A stretch of 48,251 nucleotides of DNA from CAXDOZ01 sp963991145 (GCA_963991145.1 CAXDOZ010000005.1:1-48251); one strand, 5' to 3'; counted from the first letter of the stretch, positions 7,778-18,250 are shown. Translations and numbers: made by a program. The notes: generated by a model not told the origin, from the sequence alone.

Positions 7778-10700
7778 TTAGAAATCCTTGTTTAGAGAAA
7801 AGTGGAACATTGGTCCCTGGGAGATGCCGCTGTCCTTACCCCAGGCAACATCCATTCGAAAGTAATAGCCAAAAATGCTGGTTCTAATTCCTGTTCCGTA
7901 ACCTGCGATAACCGGGTTTCTTGCGTACTTGATAAGAACAGTAACAGGTCCTTGAGTAATTTCTTCTGAGAAAGCAGGATTGTCCTCATCAAATGGGTTT
8001 GCTCCTTCCCAGGCGGTTCCAATGTCTGTAAATCCAACAATCTGGAAGTTCCTGATGAAGTCCGATCTTATCGGAGTCTTTATGAAATAGGAGAAAATGG
8101 GGACTCTCAACTCTGAGTTTATCAAGAAGTAGCTGTTTCCATTTCTTGCATTCTGCTTAAAGCCGCGCATATTGGTGGCAATAGTTTGGAAGGCATAGTT
8201 ATTATCGGTGTTGATCGGAGTTGTATTATCAAAGGATGGACCTATCCAACCATCTACCCCACCGAGATAATACATCAGTTTCCTATTACCAACTGAAGTG
8301 GAATAGGAGACTCTGTTAGCCCAGATAATATTGCGATGGACCTTTTGATAGTGGCGGAAATCAAATCCCCATACCACCATGTAAGCATCATTAAACTGCG
8401 GCAGATTCAGGATCACATCCCCAAAGATCGTATCCTGCTCAGCCGGTATCTCCTTGTGGAATTCTGCAAAGAACTTAAACTTCATCCCTTCACTGATATA
8501 TTCTGTGATTGGGAGAGTTTGATCATGTACAAATTCGGCACGAGCGAATAGCCAGTTCTCACTGTAAGTTGGCAGTAGAAGAGAAAATGCCTCTTGAGAT
8601 TTGAAGACGTATTTATCGTTTCGGAAGGCTAAGGTTGTTCTTACTGAGTTTAAGACGTCAAGTGGATAAGTCAGAGCGATCTCAGCATAGTTGGTTCTAA
8701 CATTTGCATCAATTGTCCCGGTCCCGTTTCCAGCAATGGCTGGGATTCGAATATCATAATATGGCACTCTGTCTGAAAATGTCTGACGTTCAGAGCTTCG
8801 ATAGAATGTAAAGGACTTATCCAGTCGCTTCTTAAGATTGAAGTAGCTAATGAAGAACTCGGAGGAGTTAAAGTCTACTGGCACTCTAAATCCACCAATG
8901 ATCTTATGATCTTCAAAAAGGTCTGTAACGCCCAGCTTGAACATCAGTCTTAACTCTGGGTTATTAAAAACCGGACTCTGCGGGTTGAACTTCTGATAAC
9001 TGGTCATCAGAAGGTTATTATCTAATTGGGCTACGAGCTCATCGGTAGCAAATTTGACCTTGTATGGTCTAACTCGGCCGTATTCAAAAGGCTCTTCGTC
9101 ATCCATGATAACAACCCCGGAAGTATCTATTGGGAATGTATTGTATCCAAAGTCAAAGTCGGTTTGGAGAAAAGCCGGAGGTCCTTCTGGTTCAGTTGAA
9201 TCTACCTGATAGCTTTCATCCAATCTAACATTTGAAGAATCACTTAAGGTTGGCTTCTCTTCATTTGCTTCCTCAAGCAACATTTGATTTTTGATATGTC
9301 GTCGGTATTTTGAATTTTCAGGATCTGCCGAGCTTGATTCAGTGAGATTCGTATCTACCGGAATGAGGTAGTAATCAAATCCGAATTCATTTCCGAAGAC
9401 TTCAAGCACCTGATCATTCTTGGCTGCCTGTTCCTGCTCAAGAATGCTGACCGGGTAATCTGAAGCTGCAAAGTGGAAAGCTGTATCTCTGTATACAGCA
9501 ATATTGTATCTGCGCTTGACCTGGTGATTACTCATATCGATAAATGAATCAATGATCTCACCTGATTCGAGCTCAAGGCTGTATACCCTAAAGGTTGTTG
9601 TGTTCTCATAAACTACCTGCGTATTGAAGTGGGAGAAGACATTATCAAAGTATCCAAGCCTGCGATTGTTGATCCCATTCTCATCACTTAAGAAAGAGAA
9701 ATTACCATCTGAGTAATTATCCGGTTGTTTCTCATTGGCATAAGAGGTGTTAGTCACACGGAGTAAACCATCTCCGCCCGAAAGGGCGTAGCTAAAGAAG
9801 TATAAGTCGTACTGAATTCCGGGAAGTATGGTATCTATTGGTTCCTTACCCAGTCTGCTATGTGTTCTGTTACTGGAAAACAGGATCCCGCTGTAATCGC
9901 CCTGAGTCACCCAAACCGGATCAATATCATCAAAATAATCGTCGGTGATCTTTGTGGTTTTGGTTGATCGAATATTCATTGTAAAAATATCGACCTGTCC
10001 CTTTTGCATAGCAGATAGCAAAAGTGTGTTCTTGTCACCGGCATAATTCAGACTGAAAATTCTCTGGAACTTGGGAAGATCTCTTGTGGTCTTCTCACCT
10101 GACTCCAGATCATACTGAGTCATTTTGATCTTATCTCTCTTCTCCCAGATAATGGTGAGATTCTTTCCAGTAGGGTCAAAGGCAATTAACGGATAGCTAT
10201 AGTCAGTGACCAAAGAAACCGTTTTGAAGCCGCCTTTCTTAATGACACTTTTCTTGTCTTCTTTAAGATCTATAAGATGGATCTTCCATTTTCCCAGGCC
10301 ATCTGTGATGTAAGCAATGTGATCAGCTTTGGGATCAACGGTTGCCTGATAGTAGTGATGACCTTTCTTATTCTTCTTCTCAATCAACAAATCCTTATCA
10401 GGCAGATTTCGATTTGCGACCTCTGACCTATAGCGGTTATAGTAGTACTCAAACCAGCTATTGATCGCCTGGTTGAGATTCATACCCATGATATACATAA
10501 ATCCGCTTTCCATGCTGCGATTTGTTCTTGCAACATAGAGCAGGTTAGGGATAGCTTCTTCGCCGTAATTCATCTCTACATAATGCCAGAAGCTATGTCC
10601 AAAGAGTTTCTTTTCCTCATCGGTAAGGCGATTGAGCTTTTCAAAGCTTCCTGAAAGTACTTTTTGCTTAAGCTCGTTATCAAGCACGGTATTCCAGTCT

Positions 10701-11272
10701 TGTTTTATATATTCAACAAGTCCATCAGTAAACCAATCGGGAAGATTTAGAAGGACAGCATTCTGAAGAACCTCCTGGAAGTTCGAGCCCATCATCATTT
10801 TCTCCATGTACAGTCTTGCAAGTCCTTCTCTTACTTGCTGCTGAAGGAATTCATGATCGCCATTGAAATAGACAATGATCTTATTGTCGATGATCTTTGT
10901 TTGCCCGCCATCATTGAGATTAGGGGAGGTATTGTAACCGATATTGGTTTGGTTTCGATCACTTACATCTGTGTATACGATGATATCGATAATCTTATCG
11001 TATCTGAACTCTAGTTTCTCCGCTACGTAGTCAAGGTTCTCTTCTGCTAAAAGCACCACAGCTTTTCCTAGATCCTGTCCTCCCTGATAGTAGTATATAT
11101 TGAAGTTATCCGATCTATAATACGACCATACAAAGTCGTGGTACTGGACTCTATTTTGTCCAAAAGTCCCAATATTAGTCTGAGAAAAAAGGCTTGAAGG
11201 AATAGCTATCAATATGACGCACAACACTTTAAGAAGTGCCTCACAATTGAATATATACTTGACTTTAGCCAT
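7778..11272 (-). CDS. Large outer-membrane protein: MA-peptidase-like, TolB-type propeller, C-terminal barrel
   Basis: 1164 residues. The signal peptide covers about 1-30 (cut after LFS-Q). Residues ~50-300 resemble the MA-clan peptidase-like module of Bacteroidota TolB-like proteins, with LPDWFTDGLVEYIK at 177-190, but the usual HExxH helix reads QQQVREGLARLY (144-155), so no zinc site is visible. Residues ~305-560 carry PD40/TolB-like propeller blades (DHIAYITDGLGKWKIHLID, GILFSSNRTHSR). An acidic, low-complexity linker (~640-730) precedes a C-terminal ~400-residue beta-rich region resembling a BamA-type surface-antigen barrel (RSDFIRNFQIVGFTDIGTAW, GYGTGIRTSIFGYYFRMD) and ending FHFSLNKDF. 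It is monocistronic and close to porV/porU. Function unknown; secretion or envelope biogenesis is an inference from context. Confidence 0.75.
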   Translation of the reverse strand: MAKVKYIFNCEALLKVLCVILIAIPSSLFSQTNIGTFGQNRVQYHDFVWSYYRSDNFNIYYYQGGQDLGKAVVLLAEENLDYVAEKLEFRYDKIIDIIVYTDVSDRNQTNIGYNTSPNLNDGGQTKIIDNKIIVYFNGDHEFLQQQVREGLARLYMEKMMMGSNFQEVLQNAVLLNLPDWFTDGLVEYIKQDWNTVLDNELKQKVLSGSFEKLNRLTDEEKKLFGHSFWHYVEMNYGEEAIPNLLYVARTNRSMESGFMYIMGMNLNQAINSWFEYYYNRYRSEVANRNLPDKDLLIEKKNKKGHHYYQATVDPKADHIAYITDGLGKWKIHLIDLKEDKKSVIKKGGFKTVSLVTDYSYPLIAFDPTGKNLTIIWEKRDKIKMTQYDLESGEKTTRDLPKFQRIFSLNYAGDKNTLLLSAMQKGQVDIFTMNIRSTKTTKITDDYFDDIDPVWVTQGDYSGILFSSNRTHSRLGKEPIDTILPGIQYDLYFFSYALSGGDGLLRVTNTSYANEKQPDNYSDGNFSFLSDENGINNRRLGYFDNVFSHFNTQVVYENTTTFRVYSLELESGEIIDSFIDMSNHQVKRRYNIAVYRDTAFHFAASDYPVSILEQEQAAKNDQVLEVFGNEFGFDYYLIPVDTNLTESSSADPENSKYRRHIKNQMLLEEANEEKPTLSDSSNVRLDESYQVDSTEPEGPPAFLQTDFDFGYNTFPIDTSGVVIMDDEEPFEYGRVRPYKVKFATDELVAQLDNNLLMTSYQKFNPQSPVFNNPELRLMFKLGVTDLFEDHKIIGGFRVPVDFNSSEFFISYFNLKKRLDKSFTFYRSSERQTFSDRVPYYDIRIPAIAGNGTGTIDANVRTNYAEIALTYPLDVLNSVRTTLAFRNDKYVFKSQEAFSLLLPTYSENWLFARAEFVHDQTLPITEYISEGMKFKFFAEFHKEIPAEQDTIFGDVILNLPQFNDAYMVVWGFDFRHYQKVHRNIIWANRVSYSTSVGNRKLMYYLGGVDGWIGPSFDNTTPINTDNNYAFQTIATNMRGFKQNARNGNSYFLINSELRVPIFSYFIKTPIRSDFIRNFQIVGFTDIGTAWEGANPFDEDNPAFSEEITQGPVTVLIKYARNPVIAGYGTGIRTSIFGYYFRMDVAWGKDSGISQGPMFHFSLNKDF

Positions 11273-11363
11273 GCCTTAGGTCTCTCAAGATGCGAAGTTA
11301 AAATGCTAACTTCGTTGTATCAGTTCGAATAAAAGAAAAATAGCTACTGCTGCCCAAACCCTA

Positions 11364-12005
11364 ATGTCAAAAGTTGTCAGTTTTGCGTTTAATCCTTTCC
11401 AGGAGAACACATACTTAGTAATAGACGAGTCAACTGATCAATGCGTCATAATAGATCCTGGTTGCTACTCAAACACCGAACAAAAAGAACTCACTGATTA
11501 TATAGAGTCAAATAATCTCAATCCGGTTGGATTGATCAATACTCATTGTCATGTTGACCACATGTTAGGGAACATGTTTATCAGCAGGAAGTTTGACCTT
11601 GAGCTGGAAATGCATGAAGAGGATCTAAGCATTCTGCATAATGCGCCTGAGCATGCTGTTTTATTTGGCTTTTCAATTGAGCCTTCTCCAGAACCCGCGA
11701 GGTTTCTAATTGAGGGAGATAAGATAACCTTTGGACTTACCACTTTAGAGGTGCTTCATACACCTGGACACTCTCCCGGCAGTATAAGTCTTGTGAATCA
11801 AGCAGATTCTTATGCTATTGTTGGAGATCTGATATTCTTTCAGAGTGTAGGAAGGACAGATCTTCCAGGAGGCAGCCTGGATGTATTGATAAGATCTATT
11901 ATGAAGAAGATCCTACCATTGGGAGATAGCTTCAGATTATACAGTGGACACGGTCCTCAAACCAATGTTGGTTTTGAGAAGTCCAACAACCCATTCCTAC
12001 AATAA
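11364..12005 (+). CDS. MBL-fold metallo-hydrolase (glyoxalase II-like)
   Basis: 213 residues. Full metallo-beta-lactamase metal set: H61-H63-D65-H66 (THCHVDH), H136 (HTPGHSPGS), D155 (VGDLIF) and H196 (YSGHGPQT). The short length without the C-terminal glyoxalase II domain fits the YcbL-type hydroxyacylglutathione-hydrolase-like group; the substrate is uncertain. ATG at 11364, divergent from the 1164-residue gene with 91 bp between, and convergent with porV across a shared hairpin terminator. Cytosolic. Confidence 0.92.
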   Translation: MSKVVSFAFNPFQENTYLVIDESTDQCVIIDPGCYSNTEQKELTDYIESNNLNPVGLINTHCHVDHMLGNMFISRKFDLELEMHEEDLSILHNAPEHAVLFGFSIEPSPEPARFLIEGDKITFGLTTLEVLHTPGHSPGSISLVNQADSYAIVGDLIFFQSVGRTDLPGGSLDVLIRSIMKKILPLGDSFRLYSGHGPQTNVGFEKSNNPFLQ

Positions 12006-12036
12006 ATAAAGCCCTCAATGTTGAGGGCTTTATTTT
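12006..12036 (+). terminator. Intrinsic terminator between MBL hydrolase and porV
   Basis: A 13-bp perfect stem (ATAAAGCCCTCAA / TTGAGGGCTTTAT) with a 2-base TG spacer, so the real loop is a few bases wider, followed by T6. It begins one base after the MBL stop. On the minus strand the following bases (TTTATTTATTG) are T-rich, so it may also serve porV. Confidence 0.9.
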
Positions 12037-12054
12037 TTATTATCTAATTCCTGA

Positions 12055-13242
12055 TTAGTTAGGAATCTCCTCGGTTTGAGTTTTTGACGGCTTCACGAAG
12101 TCAAACTTTAGCGAGAACCTCAAAGTATTATCAAGAGGATTTCTTTGAGTTTGAGTTGGAATCAGATAAGAGAAATCCAAACCGAATACACTGTACTTAA
12201 GTCCGAGACCAGCAGAAAGAAACTTCCTGTTTCCTTTTGTTGCATGCTCCCAGTGATATCCAATACGAACAGCAAATGATTTAGCGTACCAGTACTCCGC
12301 TCCAACTGAGAAGTAAAACTCTCTCATTTCTTCGCTAAATCCACCCGGAGCATCGGCCCAGGAGGTAAACATTCCTGCGATTGGAGATTTGTCTTTATGA
12401 GTTCCTGAATCGTTTGGAGTTGGTACAAGAAGCTTATTGATATCTCCGTAGATATTGATCTCATTATTATTATCAATATCAACTTCCCAACCCATACCAA
12501 AAGCAAAGTTTGTTGGGATAAAGTCTTTCCTAGCACTTTCTGTATAAGTGATCTTAGATCCAATGTTTGTGATTGCAAGACCCCAGTTAAGATCAGTGTG
12601 ACGGCCTTTAAGTTTGATCGGCTTGGTCCAGAACATTGAGATGTCTGCTGCTCCGGCGATTCCAGGCTTAATTGGTGTTCCAGAAACCGCAGATCCTGCC
12701 GCAAGGTTTGAGTAGATAAATCTTAATCCGATTCCGATACTGAAATAAGGAGAAAGCTTTCTAGCGTAGTGTACATCCCATGCAAACTCATGAGGTCTAC
12801 CTTCTCCAAGCTGTTGGCCAGTATTATCTGTGTATTGGATGTTTCCAAGAGAAAAGTATCTGAAAGAACTGGCAATTGCTTGCTGATCATCGAACTTGTA
12901 ATATCCAGAAACAGCTGCGAGATAGATGTCTTTTACAAGTGCTCTTAGCCATGGAGTGTAGTTGACTGAAATACCGTAATCTGGTCCGGGTTCGTCAAGC
13001 CTATCCATTCCGATAAAGGCAATCTTGGAAGCATTTGAAAATACTGAGTTGGCATCAGGGCTAACTGCAATACTAACGTCACCCATACCAGCAACTCTTG
13101 CATCAGGATTAATCCTTAGAAAAGGAACCGCTGTGGTGATAGTGTTCTGTTCAATAATATCGTTCCCAGTAATCTGGCTGAATCCAAAAATTGGAGACAA
13201 TACTAATACACTAAATAATACTCGCTTAATCGTTGCAGCCAT
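12055..13242 (-). CDS. porV: Type IX secretion outer-membrane protein PorV (LptO)
   Basis: 395 residues from ATG 13242; an in-frame TTG at 13272 would add ten non-signal residues. The signal peptide ends at FGFS-Q. Mature start ITGNDIIEQNTITTAVPFL and RINPDARVAGMGDVSIA are strong PorV hallmarks (FadL-like 14-strand barrel). PorV binds T9SS substrates through their C-terminal domains, shuttles them from the SprA translocon to PorU, and is part of the attachment complex. It follows porU by 32 bp in the same direction, so the pair is an operon. It ends against a bidirectional terminator. Confidence 0.95.
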   Translation of the reverse strand: MAATIKRVLFSVLVLSPIFGFSQITGNDIIEQNTITTAVPFLRINPDARVAGMGDVSIAVSPDANSVFSNASKIAFIGMDRLDEPGPDYGISVNYTPWLRALVKDIYLAAVSGYYKFDDQQAIASSFRYFSLGNIQYTDNTGQQLGEGRPHEFAWDVHYARKLSPYFSIGIGLRFIYSNLAAGSAVSGTPIKPGIAGAADISMFWTKPIKLKGRHTDLNWGLAITNIGSKITYTESARKDFIPTNFAFGMGWEVDIDNNNEINIYGDINKLLVPTPNDSGTHKDKSPIAGMFTSWADAPGGFSEEMREFYFSVGAEYWYAKSFAVRIGYHWEHATKGNRKFLSAGLGLKYSVFGLDFSYLIPTQTQRNPLDNTLRFSLKFDFVKPSKTQTEEIPN

Positions 13243-13274
13243 CAGCTGTTTTTTAAAATAGAAGGACGGCAAAA

Positions 13275-16200
13275 CTACCGTAAAATAACTAATTTCTCAA
13301 AGGCCTGAGCCCGTTCTCCATCGCTTGTTTCAACCAAGACCGAGTAAACGTAAACCCCTTTTCCAATATTGTCCAGGTCAGTTCCAGAGATTTCCCATTT
13401 AATTCCATCGACTCTATAGCCATCGCTTTGGATTTCAGATTTAACTTCTGACACCCTTTGACCACTTGAGCTGAAAATCCTAAAAGTTACTGTTAACGCT
13501 TCTCCAGGTCTATTGTGTTCAAAGCTAAAGGTTGTTGATTCAGAGAAGGGATTTGGGTAATTCATTAAGTTCTGAATCGCTAAACAAGCAGACTTCGCTA
13601 CAATGAAATTGGTTGTACCGACCCCACTATTATTATGTACATCCCATGCTTTTACTTCTAAAGTATGCTCTCCCTCGCTCAAGTTGAACAAAGGGTAGTT
13701 AACAGTACCTCTGCGGTAGTTATCCAACTCTGCTTCGTAGTTATTGTTGAGGATAATCTTGTTTGATTCATCTCCATCAATGATCAAAGTGATGTCATGG
13801 CCAATTCCGTTACCTGTGGTGTTTATTCCAGATTCATCTTCTAAGATTGCCAGCATTACTGGATTTTCATCCGTGATACCTCCAGCCATAAACAGTGTAT
13901 CATTCAAAAACACTCTAACCGTAGGGCCTTCATTATCAATATTTGCAGAATCAGCTGCTCCCCCAATGTAGCACTGAGTGTAGCCATGAGCATCTATTGA
14001 AAGACCCGTGTCTATGGCATAATATGAGATTTTTCCTAGCCCAGTCCTGTAGTTAATATCCTTAGGCACATAAAAGCTAAACTCAAATTCTCCATTTACT
14101 ACGCTTGATTTTCCTTTAAAAAGGATGCTCTTTTGAACACCAAATGTTTTGTATCTGCTATCAGGATCATTTTTCAGTGTGGTGATGGAGTCAGATTTAT
14201 CATAAACAGTAGGAAAAACAACTCCATTAAAACCGGAAAGCAGATTACCTTGATCATCCGTCACTTCACCTCTAACAGTTACATAGCTAAGCGCAGAGAG
14301 AGTATCAGCATTACTAACTGGACTGCCGTTAATCTCAGTTGTAGTTACTGACTCCATTGGATAGGCCATTCTCAAGGCAGGATCTCCAAGTAGGGTGAAC
14401 TTTCTATTGTTCCCTTCAATTGGGATCTCATTTTTGGTTGCCACCATGATCTCACCTAGTGTAGGCATCTCACCATTTGGCATTGGCTCAAAAGCTTTGT
14501 GATAGAAGGTATTATTGAGTAGGTCGTTTGCATAGGCATAGACCAATCTCACTGTAGTCACCATTGCAATAGCTCCCCCATTGGGATTAGTCAATAAATA
14601 CTCTCCAGCAGCTTTGTTTTCCGGGTCGTCATACTTACTAAAGTCACAGGTAGCTGTGACAAATACAGGAAGATTATCTGAGTTCTCAAGTCCAACAATA
14701 TCCTCCGTTGAGAATACTCTCTCATGAGCCCAATCACCAATTCCTCCGTGTCCTGTATAGTTAATGATTAAGGATCCCGCGAATATTCTTTGAAGGATTG
14801 CCTCAGTTACATCTGGATATCGATCACCAGCAGATGTATTCTGTTGACGGAATGCGTCAAAGTAGATCTTCTCGATATTATAAACTGGATGGTTATTCTG
14901 AATGAATCTGGCCATCTTCTCGGGAGAATTGACATGAAGATTTCGATCCTCATCATCACCAACGAATGTTATAAGGTTCCTCCAATCTCCAAATGTTCTT
15001 TGCTCTCTATAAGAGTAGATCTTATCGACGATTCCATTTGCTTCTTCAAGGTTGGAACAAACTATTCGTCCAATTGCGATATCGAGCTTATCTCCATTTA
15101 CGATACTACCACCTTCACTATCGTCTAGTAAACCGAAGTAATCATCTGAAGTCCATGATGAAATAGGAGAGATACTGTTTACAGTTTGATATGTAGGGAT
15201 GTAATTGTCATTCCCTTCGATCTTATCCTTAAAATCGAATGATCCATCACCCATAAAAACAAGGTATTGGGGCAATAGATTTTGATCTGCTCCAGCCTTG
15301 TCATAGAGCATCTTCATAAAATCTCTGATTGCAGATATATCCTGAGATCCTGAATTAAACTCATTATAAACCTGATCTGTAGTTACAACAGCAACACTAA
15401 ACTCAGACTGGTGAAAGGTCTTAAGCCTCTCAGCAGCTGGAAGAAACTCTTCCGGGCTTAGTATTATCATATCTGGCTGGCCAATTCCATGTAAATCCTG
15501 ATTTGCAATTGGTCCAACATAGGTAGGAACAGATACTAAGGCAGGATCAAAAACTAAAAATTCTCTTAAGATATCAGTGGCTACCCTGAACTCCTGGCTG
15601 GTACCTACTATTGATGCTTGTTGAGATACTGGGGATACCTTATCGGTAATGTCCCAGATAGACATTCCAATAGAATTTGCAATAGTAAATTCTGAAATTT
15701 CACCTCCTCCAACAGTTTCAGTATTTCTAAATCGGAACGGAGTTCCATTATATCTAAGACTCCTTTCGAAATTCAGTTCAAAGTAGTCCAACCAACCTGT
15801 AGCTGAAGATGAACCGCTTGTGTAAGTGTAGTTAACTGAGAACTGTATCGATCCAGGAGAAAACTGACCAGTTTCTGTACTCCTGGCTGCATAATCATCT
15901 GTGTATTGAGTGCCCTGTCCAGACATTCCATGACTAACAACAGTGCTGCCATTTACAGAAACAACAAAGGTGCTTGGAGATCCTACAGATCTAGAAGCAA
16001 CAGAAGATCTAATTTTAACAGGCTCAGTTGTTAAAAGACCTTCTATACTAACTGGCAGGTTTATGGTATTTGCAAATGGGCTTACTTTTTCTCCAAACCA
16101 TTCTCTTCCTGAAGAAATGAGGTTCTCATTCTCTAGTTCATGGAAATAGTAATCATCATAGCTACTAATTGATTGAGTAGCAGCAGAAGAATTGCTGGAA

Positions 16201-17093
16201 CGATTCTGTATGCCTTTTCCGTTCCCCTGATCGGTGCTAATGAAGACGTAGGTCTTATCTGAATAAACATTCTGCTTATGGGTAAATCGGCTGCTCCCAT
16301 AACTCCAGGTGTGAGGTCCTTCAGCAAAGAACAGAACATAGTCCTGAGGATCGAATCCATTTGGATTTCCTGAATTAGAAATCTGAAGCGGAAATTCAAA
16401 AAGATCATCAACTCTAGGATCTGCATTCTCTTCTGGCAACATCCCTCCATCAGCACCAAAAATTCCAAAGGTGTTCGGATTTACAGTACCTGGGTCTAAA
16501 CCAAGATCATTTTGGATAAAGGAGTAATCGATCTTATAGACTCCACCTTCAGTGATTTCAAGTTTATGCCAGTTTCCAGAAGCTAAAACAGAGTTATCAG
16601 CATATGATCTTGCTCCAAACTGTGCTGAAGTATTATTGGACCCGTAATTGACTCTCAGATAAAATGACTTTACTCTTTCAAGCTCTCCGGTTAAGGGATT
16701 CTTCCTAAATGGGACAAACTTTACGTCCACCCAGGCTTCTTTCTTAATAGTAGAAACTGAAAACTCAGGATTAATTGCAGTATCAATAAAATCAATGAAT
16801 GGATAGTTCGATGAAACCTCTTCATACACCACATTGAAAAGCTCCACTCCAGAAACAAAAGGATTAACCGGATCAACCAACTCACTCCAGAATGGAAGAT
16901 TCTTCATGTAAGGGTCATATGATGCCCCAGAAAAATCTGCCGTTAAATTTCTAGACAGCTCAGCGTCCTCCATAATGATATCATTTCCCCAATCAATGGT
17001 TCGAATGATCACCTTGGCATCTGATATCTGAAAACAAACTAACAGAATGAGTACCAGAGGAAAGCGAAGGACATTATAGGTTGCAATTGTCAT
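13275..17093 (-). CDS. porU: Type IX secretion sortase PorU
   Basis: 1272-residue gingipain-family (C25) protease that removes the C-terminal sorting domain of T9SS cargo and attaches the mature protein to the surface. ATG 17093, signal peptide ~1-26. The caspase-like domain lies around 530-900, with His782 (YTGHGG) and Cys816 (VTATCDF); the 34-residue spacing matches the gingipain catalytic dyad. The C-terminus has its own type-A-like sorting domain starting at NYPNPF and ending KLVILR, expected for PorU, which keeps its domain. It is co-directional with and upstream of porV; the divergent neighbour is a PorP/SprF gene. Confidence 0.95.
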   Translation of the reverse strand: MTIATYNVLRFPLVLILLVCFQISDAKVIIRTIDWGNDIIMEDAELSRNLTADFSGASYDPYMKNLPFWSELVDPVNPFVSGVELFNVVYEEVSSNYPFIDFIDTAINPEFSVSTIKKEAWVDVKFVPFRKNPLTGELERVKSFYLRVNYGSNNTSAQFGARSYADNSVLASGNWHKLEITEGGVYKIDYSFIQNDLGLDPGTVNPNTFGIFGADGGMLPEENADPRVDDLFEFPLQISNSGNPNGFDPQDYVLFFAEGPHTWSYGSSRFTHKQNVYSDKTYVFISTDQGNGKGIQNRSSNSSAATQSISSYDDYYFHELENENLISSGREWFGEKVSPFANTINLPVSIEGLLTTEPVKIRSSVASRSVGSPSTFVVSVNGSTVVSHGMSGQGTQYTDDYAARSTETGQFSPGSIQFSVNYTYTSGSSSATGWLDYFELNFERSLRYNGTPFRFRNTETVGGGEISEFTIANSIGMSIWDITDKVSPVSQQASIVGTSQEFRVATDILREFLVFDPALVSVPTYVGPIANQDLHGIGQPDMIILSPEEFLPAAERLKTFHQSEFSVAVVTTDQVYNEFNSGSQDISAIRDFMKMLYDKAGADQNLLPQYLVFMGDGSFDFKDKIEGNDNYIPTYQTVNSISPISSWTSDDYFGLLDDSEGGSIVNGDKLDIAIGRIVCSNLEEANGIVDKIYSYREQRTFGDWRNLITFVGDDEDRNLHVNSPEKMARFIQNNHPVYNIEKIYFDAFRQQNTSAGDRYPDVTEAILQRIFAGSLIINYTGHGGIGDWAHERVFSTEDIVGLENSDNLPVFVTATCDFSKYDDPENKAAGEYLLTNPNGGAIAMVTTVRLVYAYANDLLNNTFYHKAFEPMPNGEMPTLGEIMVATKNEIPIEGNNRKFTLLGDPALRMAYPMESVTTTEINGSPVSNADTLSALSYVTVRGEVTDDQGNLLSGFNGVVFPTVYDKSDSITTLKNDPDSRYKTFGVQKSILFKGKSSVVNGEFEFSFYVPKDINYRTGLGKISYYAIDTGLSIDAHGYTQCYIGGAADSANIDNEGPTVRVFLNDTLFMAGGITDENPVMLAILEDESGINTTGNGIGHDITLIIDGDESNKIILNNNYEAELDNYRRGTVNYPLFNLSEGEHTLEVKAWDVHNNSGVGTTNFIVAKSACLAIQNLMNYPNPFSESTTFSFEHNRPGEALTVTFRIFSSSGQRVSEVKSEIQSDGYRVDGIKWEISGTDLDNIGKGVYVYSVLVETSDGERAQAFEKLVILR

Positions 17094-17233
17094 AAATACA
17101 GGTGTGGTATATTTGTAAAAATAAGCGAGATAGCTCTTTTCTCATGTATTATTCAGGACAATAAAGAAGCTATTCAGCGTTGCATAAAATAGTCCCATAA
17201 ACTCCAATTGTATTAGGTTTGACAGAATCCTGC

Positions 17234-18250
17234 ATGAAAAGGTTCACGCTTATTTACATTCTAATGACGTTTTGTCTTGGGGCAACTTACAGCCAAGACG
17301 TCGCATTTAGCCAATTCTATGCGTCGCCATTGTATTTGAATCCTGCTATGGCAGGGACAGGATACGGTCCGAGAATCACTTTGAATTATAGAAATCAATG
17401 GCCCGGCATAGGTGATGGTATATCTGCCGGATATACCACCTATATGGCTGGATATGATCAACACATTGATGCACTATCCGGAGGAATAGGAGTTTATCTG
17501 CTTGCTGATCAAATTGCCGATGGTATACTAAAAGATGTTACGGCCGCTTTGATGTATTCTGTTCAAATAAAGCTTTCAAGGAAGTTTGCCATGAAAATGG
17601 GGATCCAGGGAAGCTATACAAATAGAAGACTAGACTGGGATAGGCTTTCATTTAATGACCAGATCGATCCGATTACTGGATTCTTTGATGAGTTTGGAGT
17701 TCCTAATCCAACAAATGAACCTAGACCTGCAGATTTAAGTCTTGGGTACTTTGATATGGGAGCGGGGATGTTATTCTTCAGTCCAAAATCATATGGAGGC
17801 GTAGCCGTTCAGCATATTCTCCAACCCAGAGAAACTTTCCAGGCAGATGATAATAGTCGCAGGAAGCTGAGATTTAATGCTCATGCCGGTACTGTGATCA
17901 AGACTAATGAGAGAAATAACGTTTTCTTCTCTCCAAACATAATGTACACCTATCAGAGCAACTTCAATCAAATCGCTCTCGGGATGTACTTTAACTACCA
18001 ATTCATGTATGGTGGGTTATGGTACAGGCACACTTTCGAGAATTCTGATGCCGTTATGTTCTTAGTAGGGATAAACAAGGGCCCTATCCGTTTTGGATAT
18101 AGCTATGATATTACCTTATCTAAGCTTTCAGGCAATTCTGGTGGTGCTCATGAGATATCCATTACTATTAGACCGAAGGGGGGAGACAATTCGATAAACC
18201 CTAATAATCGGGCTGGATTAATTGAGTGTCCTGCGATTCTCAACTTTTGA
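17234..18250 (+). CDS. PorP/SprF family type IX secretion membrane protein
   Basis: 338 residues from ATG 17234; a TTG at 17219 is in frame but gives five extra residues before the signal peptide (cut near TYS-Q). The hallmark of the family, QDVAFSQFYASPLYLNPAMAGTG, is split here as QDVAFSQFYASPLY followed by LNPAMAG. The rest is a barrel with repeated amphipathic strands (FNYQFMYGGLWYRHTF, IRFGYSYDITLSKLSG). SprF-type proteins assist secretion or anchoring of particular cargo, and PorP belongs to the core. There is no large adhesin gene next to it, and it precedes gldJ by 54 bp, which favours a core PorP-like role over a SprB-type partner. A -7-like TAGGTTTG is at 17214-17221. Confidence 0.9.
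   Translation: MKRFTLIYILMTFCLGATYSQDVAFSQFYASPLYLNPAMAGTGYGPRITLNYRNQWPGIGDGISAGYTTYMAGYDQHIDALSGGIGVYLLADQIADGILKDVTAALMYSVQIKLSRKFAMKMGIQGSYTNRRLDWDRLSFNDQIDPITGFFDEFGVPNPTNEPRPADLSLGYFDMGAGMLFFSPKSYGGVAVQHILQPRETFQADDNSRRKLRFNAHAGTVIKTNERNNVFFSPNIMYTYQSNFNQIALGMYFNYQFMYGGLWYRHTFENSDAVMFLVGINKGPIRFGYSYDITLSKLSGNSGGAHEISITIRPKGGDNSINPNNRAGLIECPAILNF

Noticed and set aside
10795..10835. HExxH zinc protease site in the 1164-residue protein
   Set aside because: The aligned helix reads QQQVREGLARLY; the only HE pair nearby (DHEFLQQQ) does not form HExxH.
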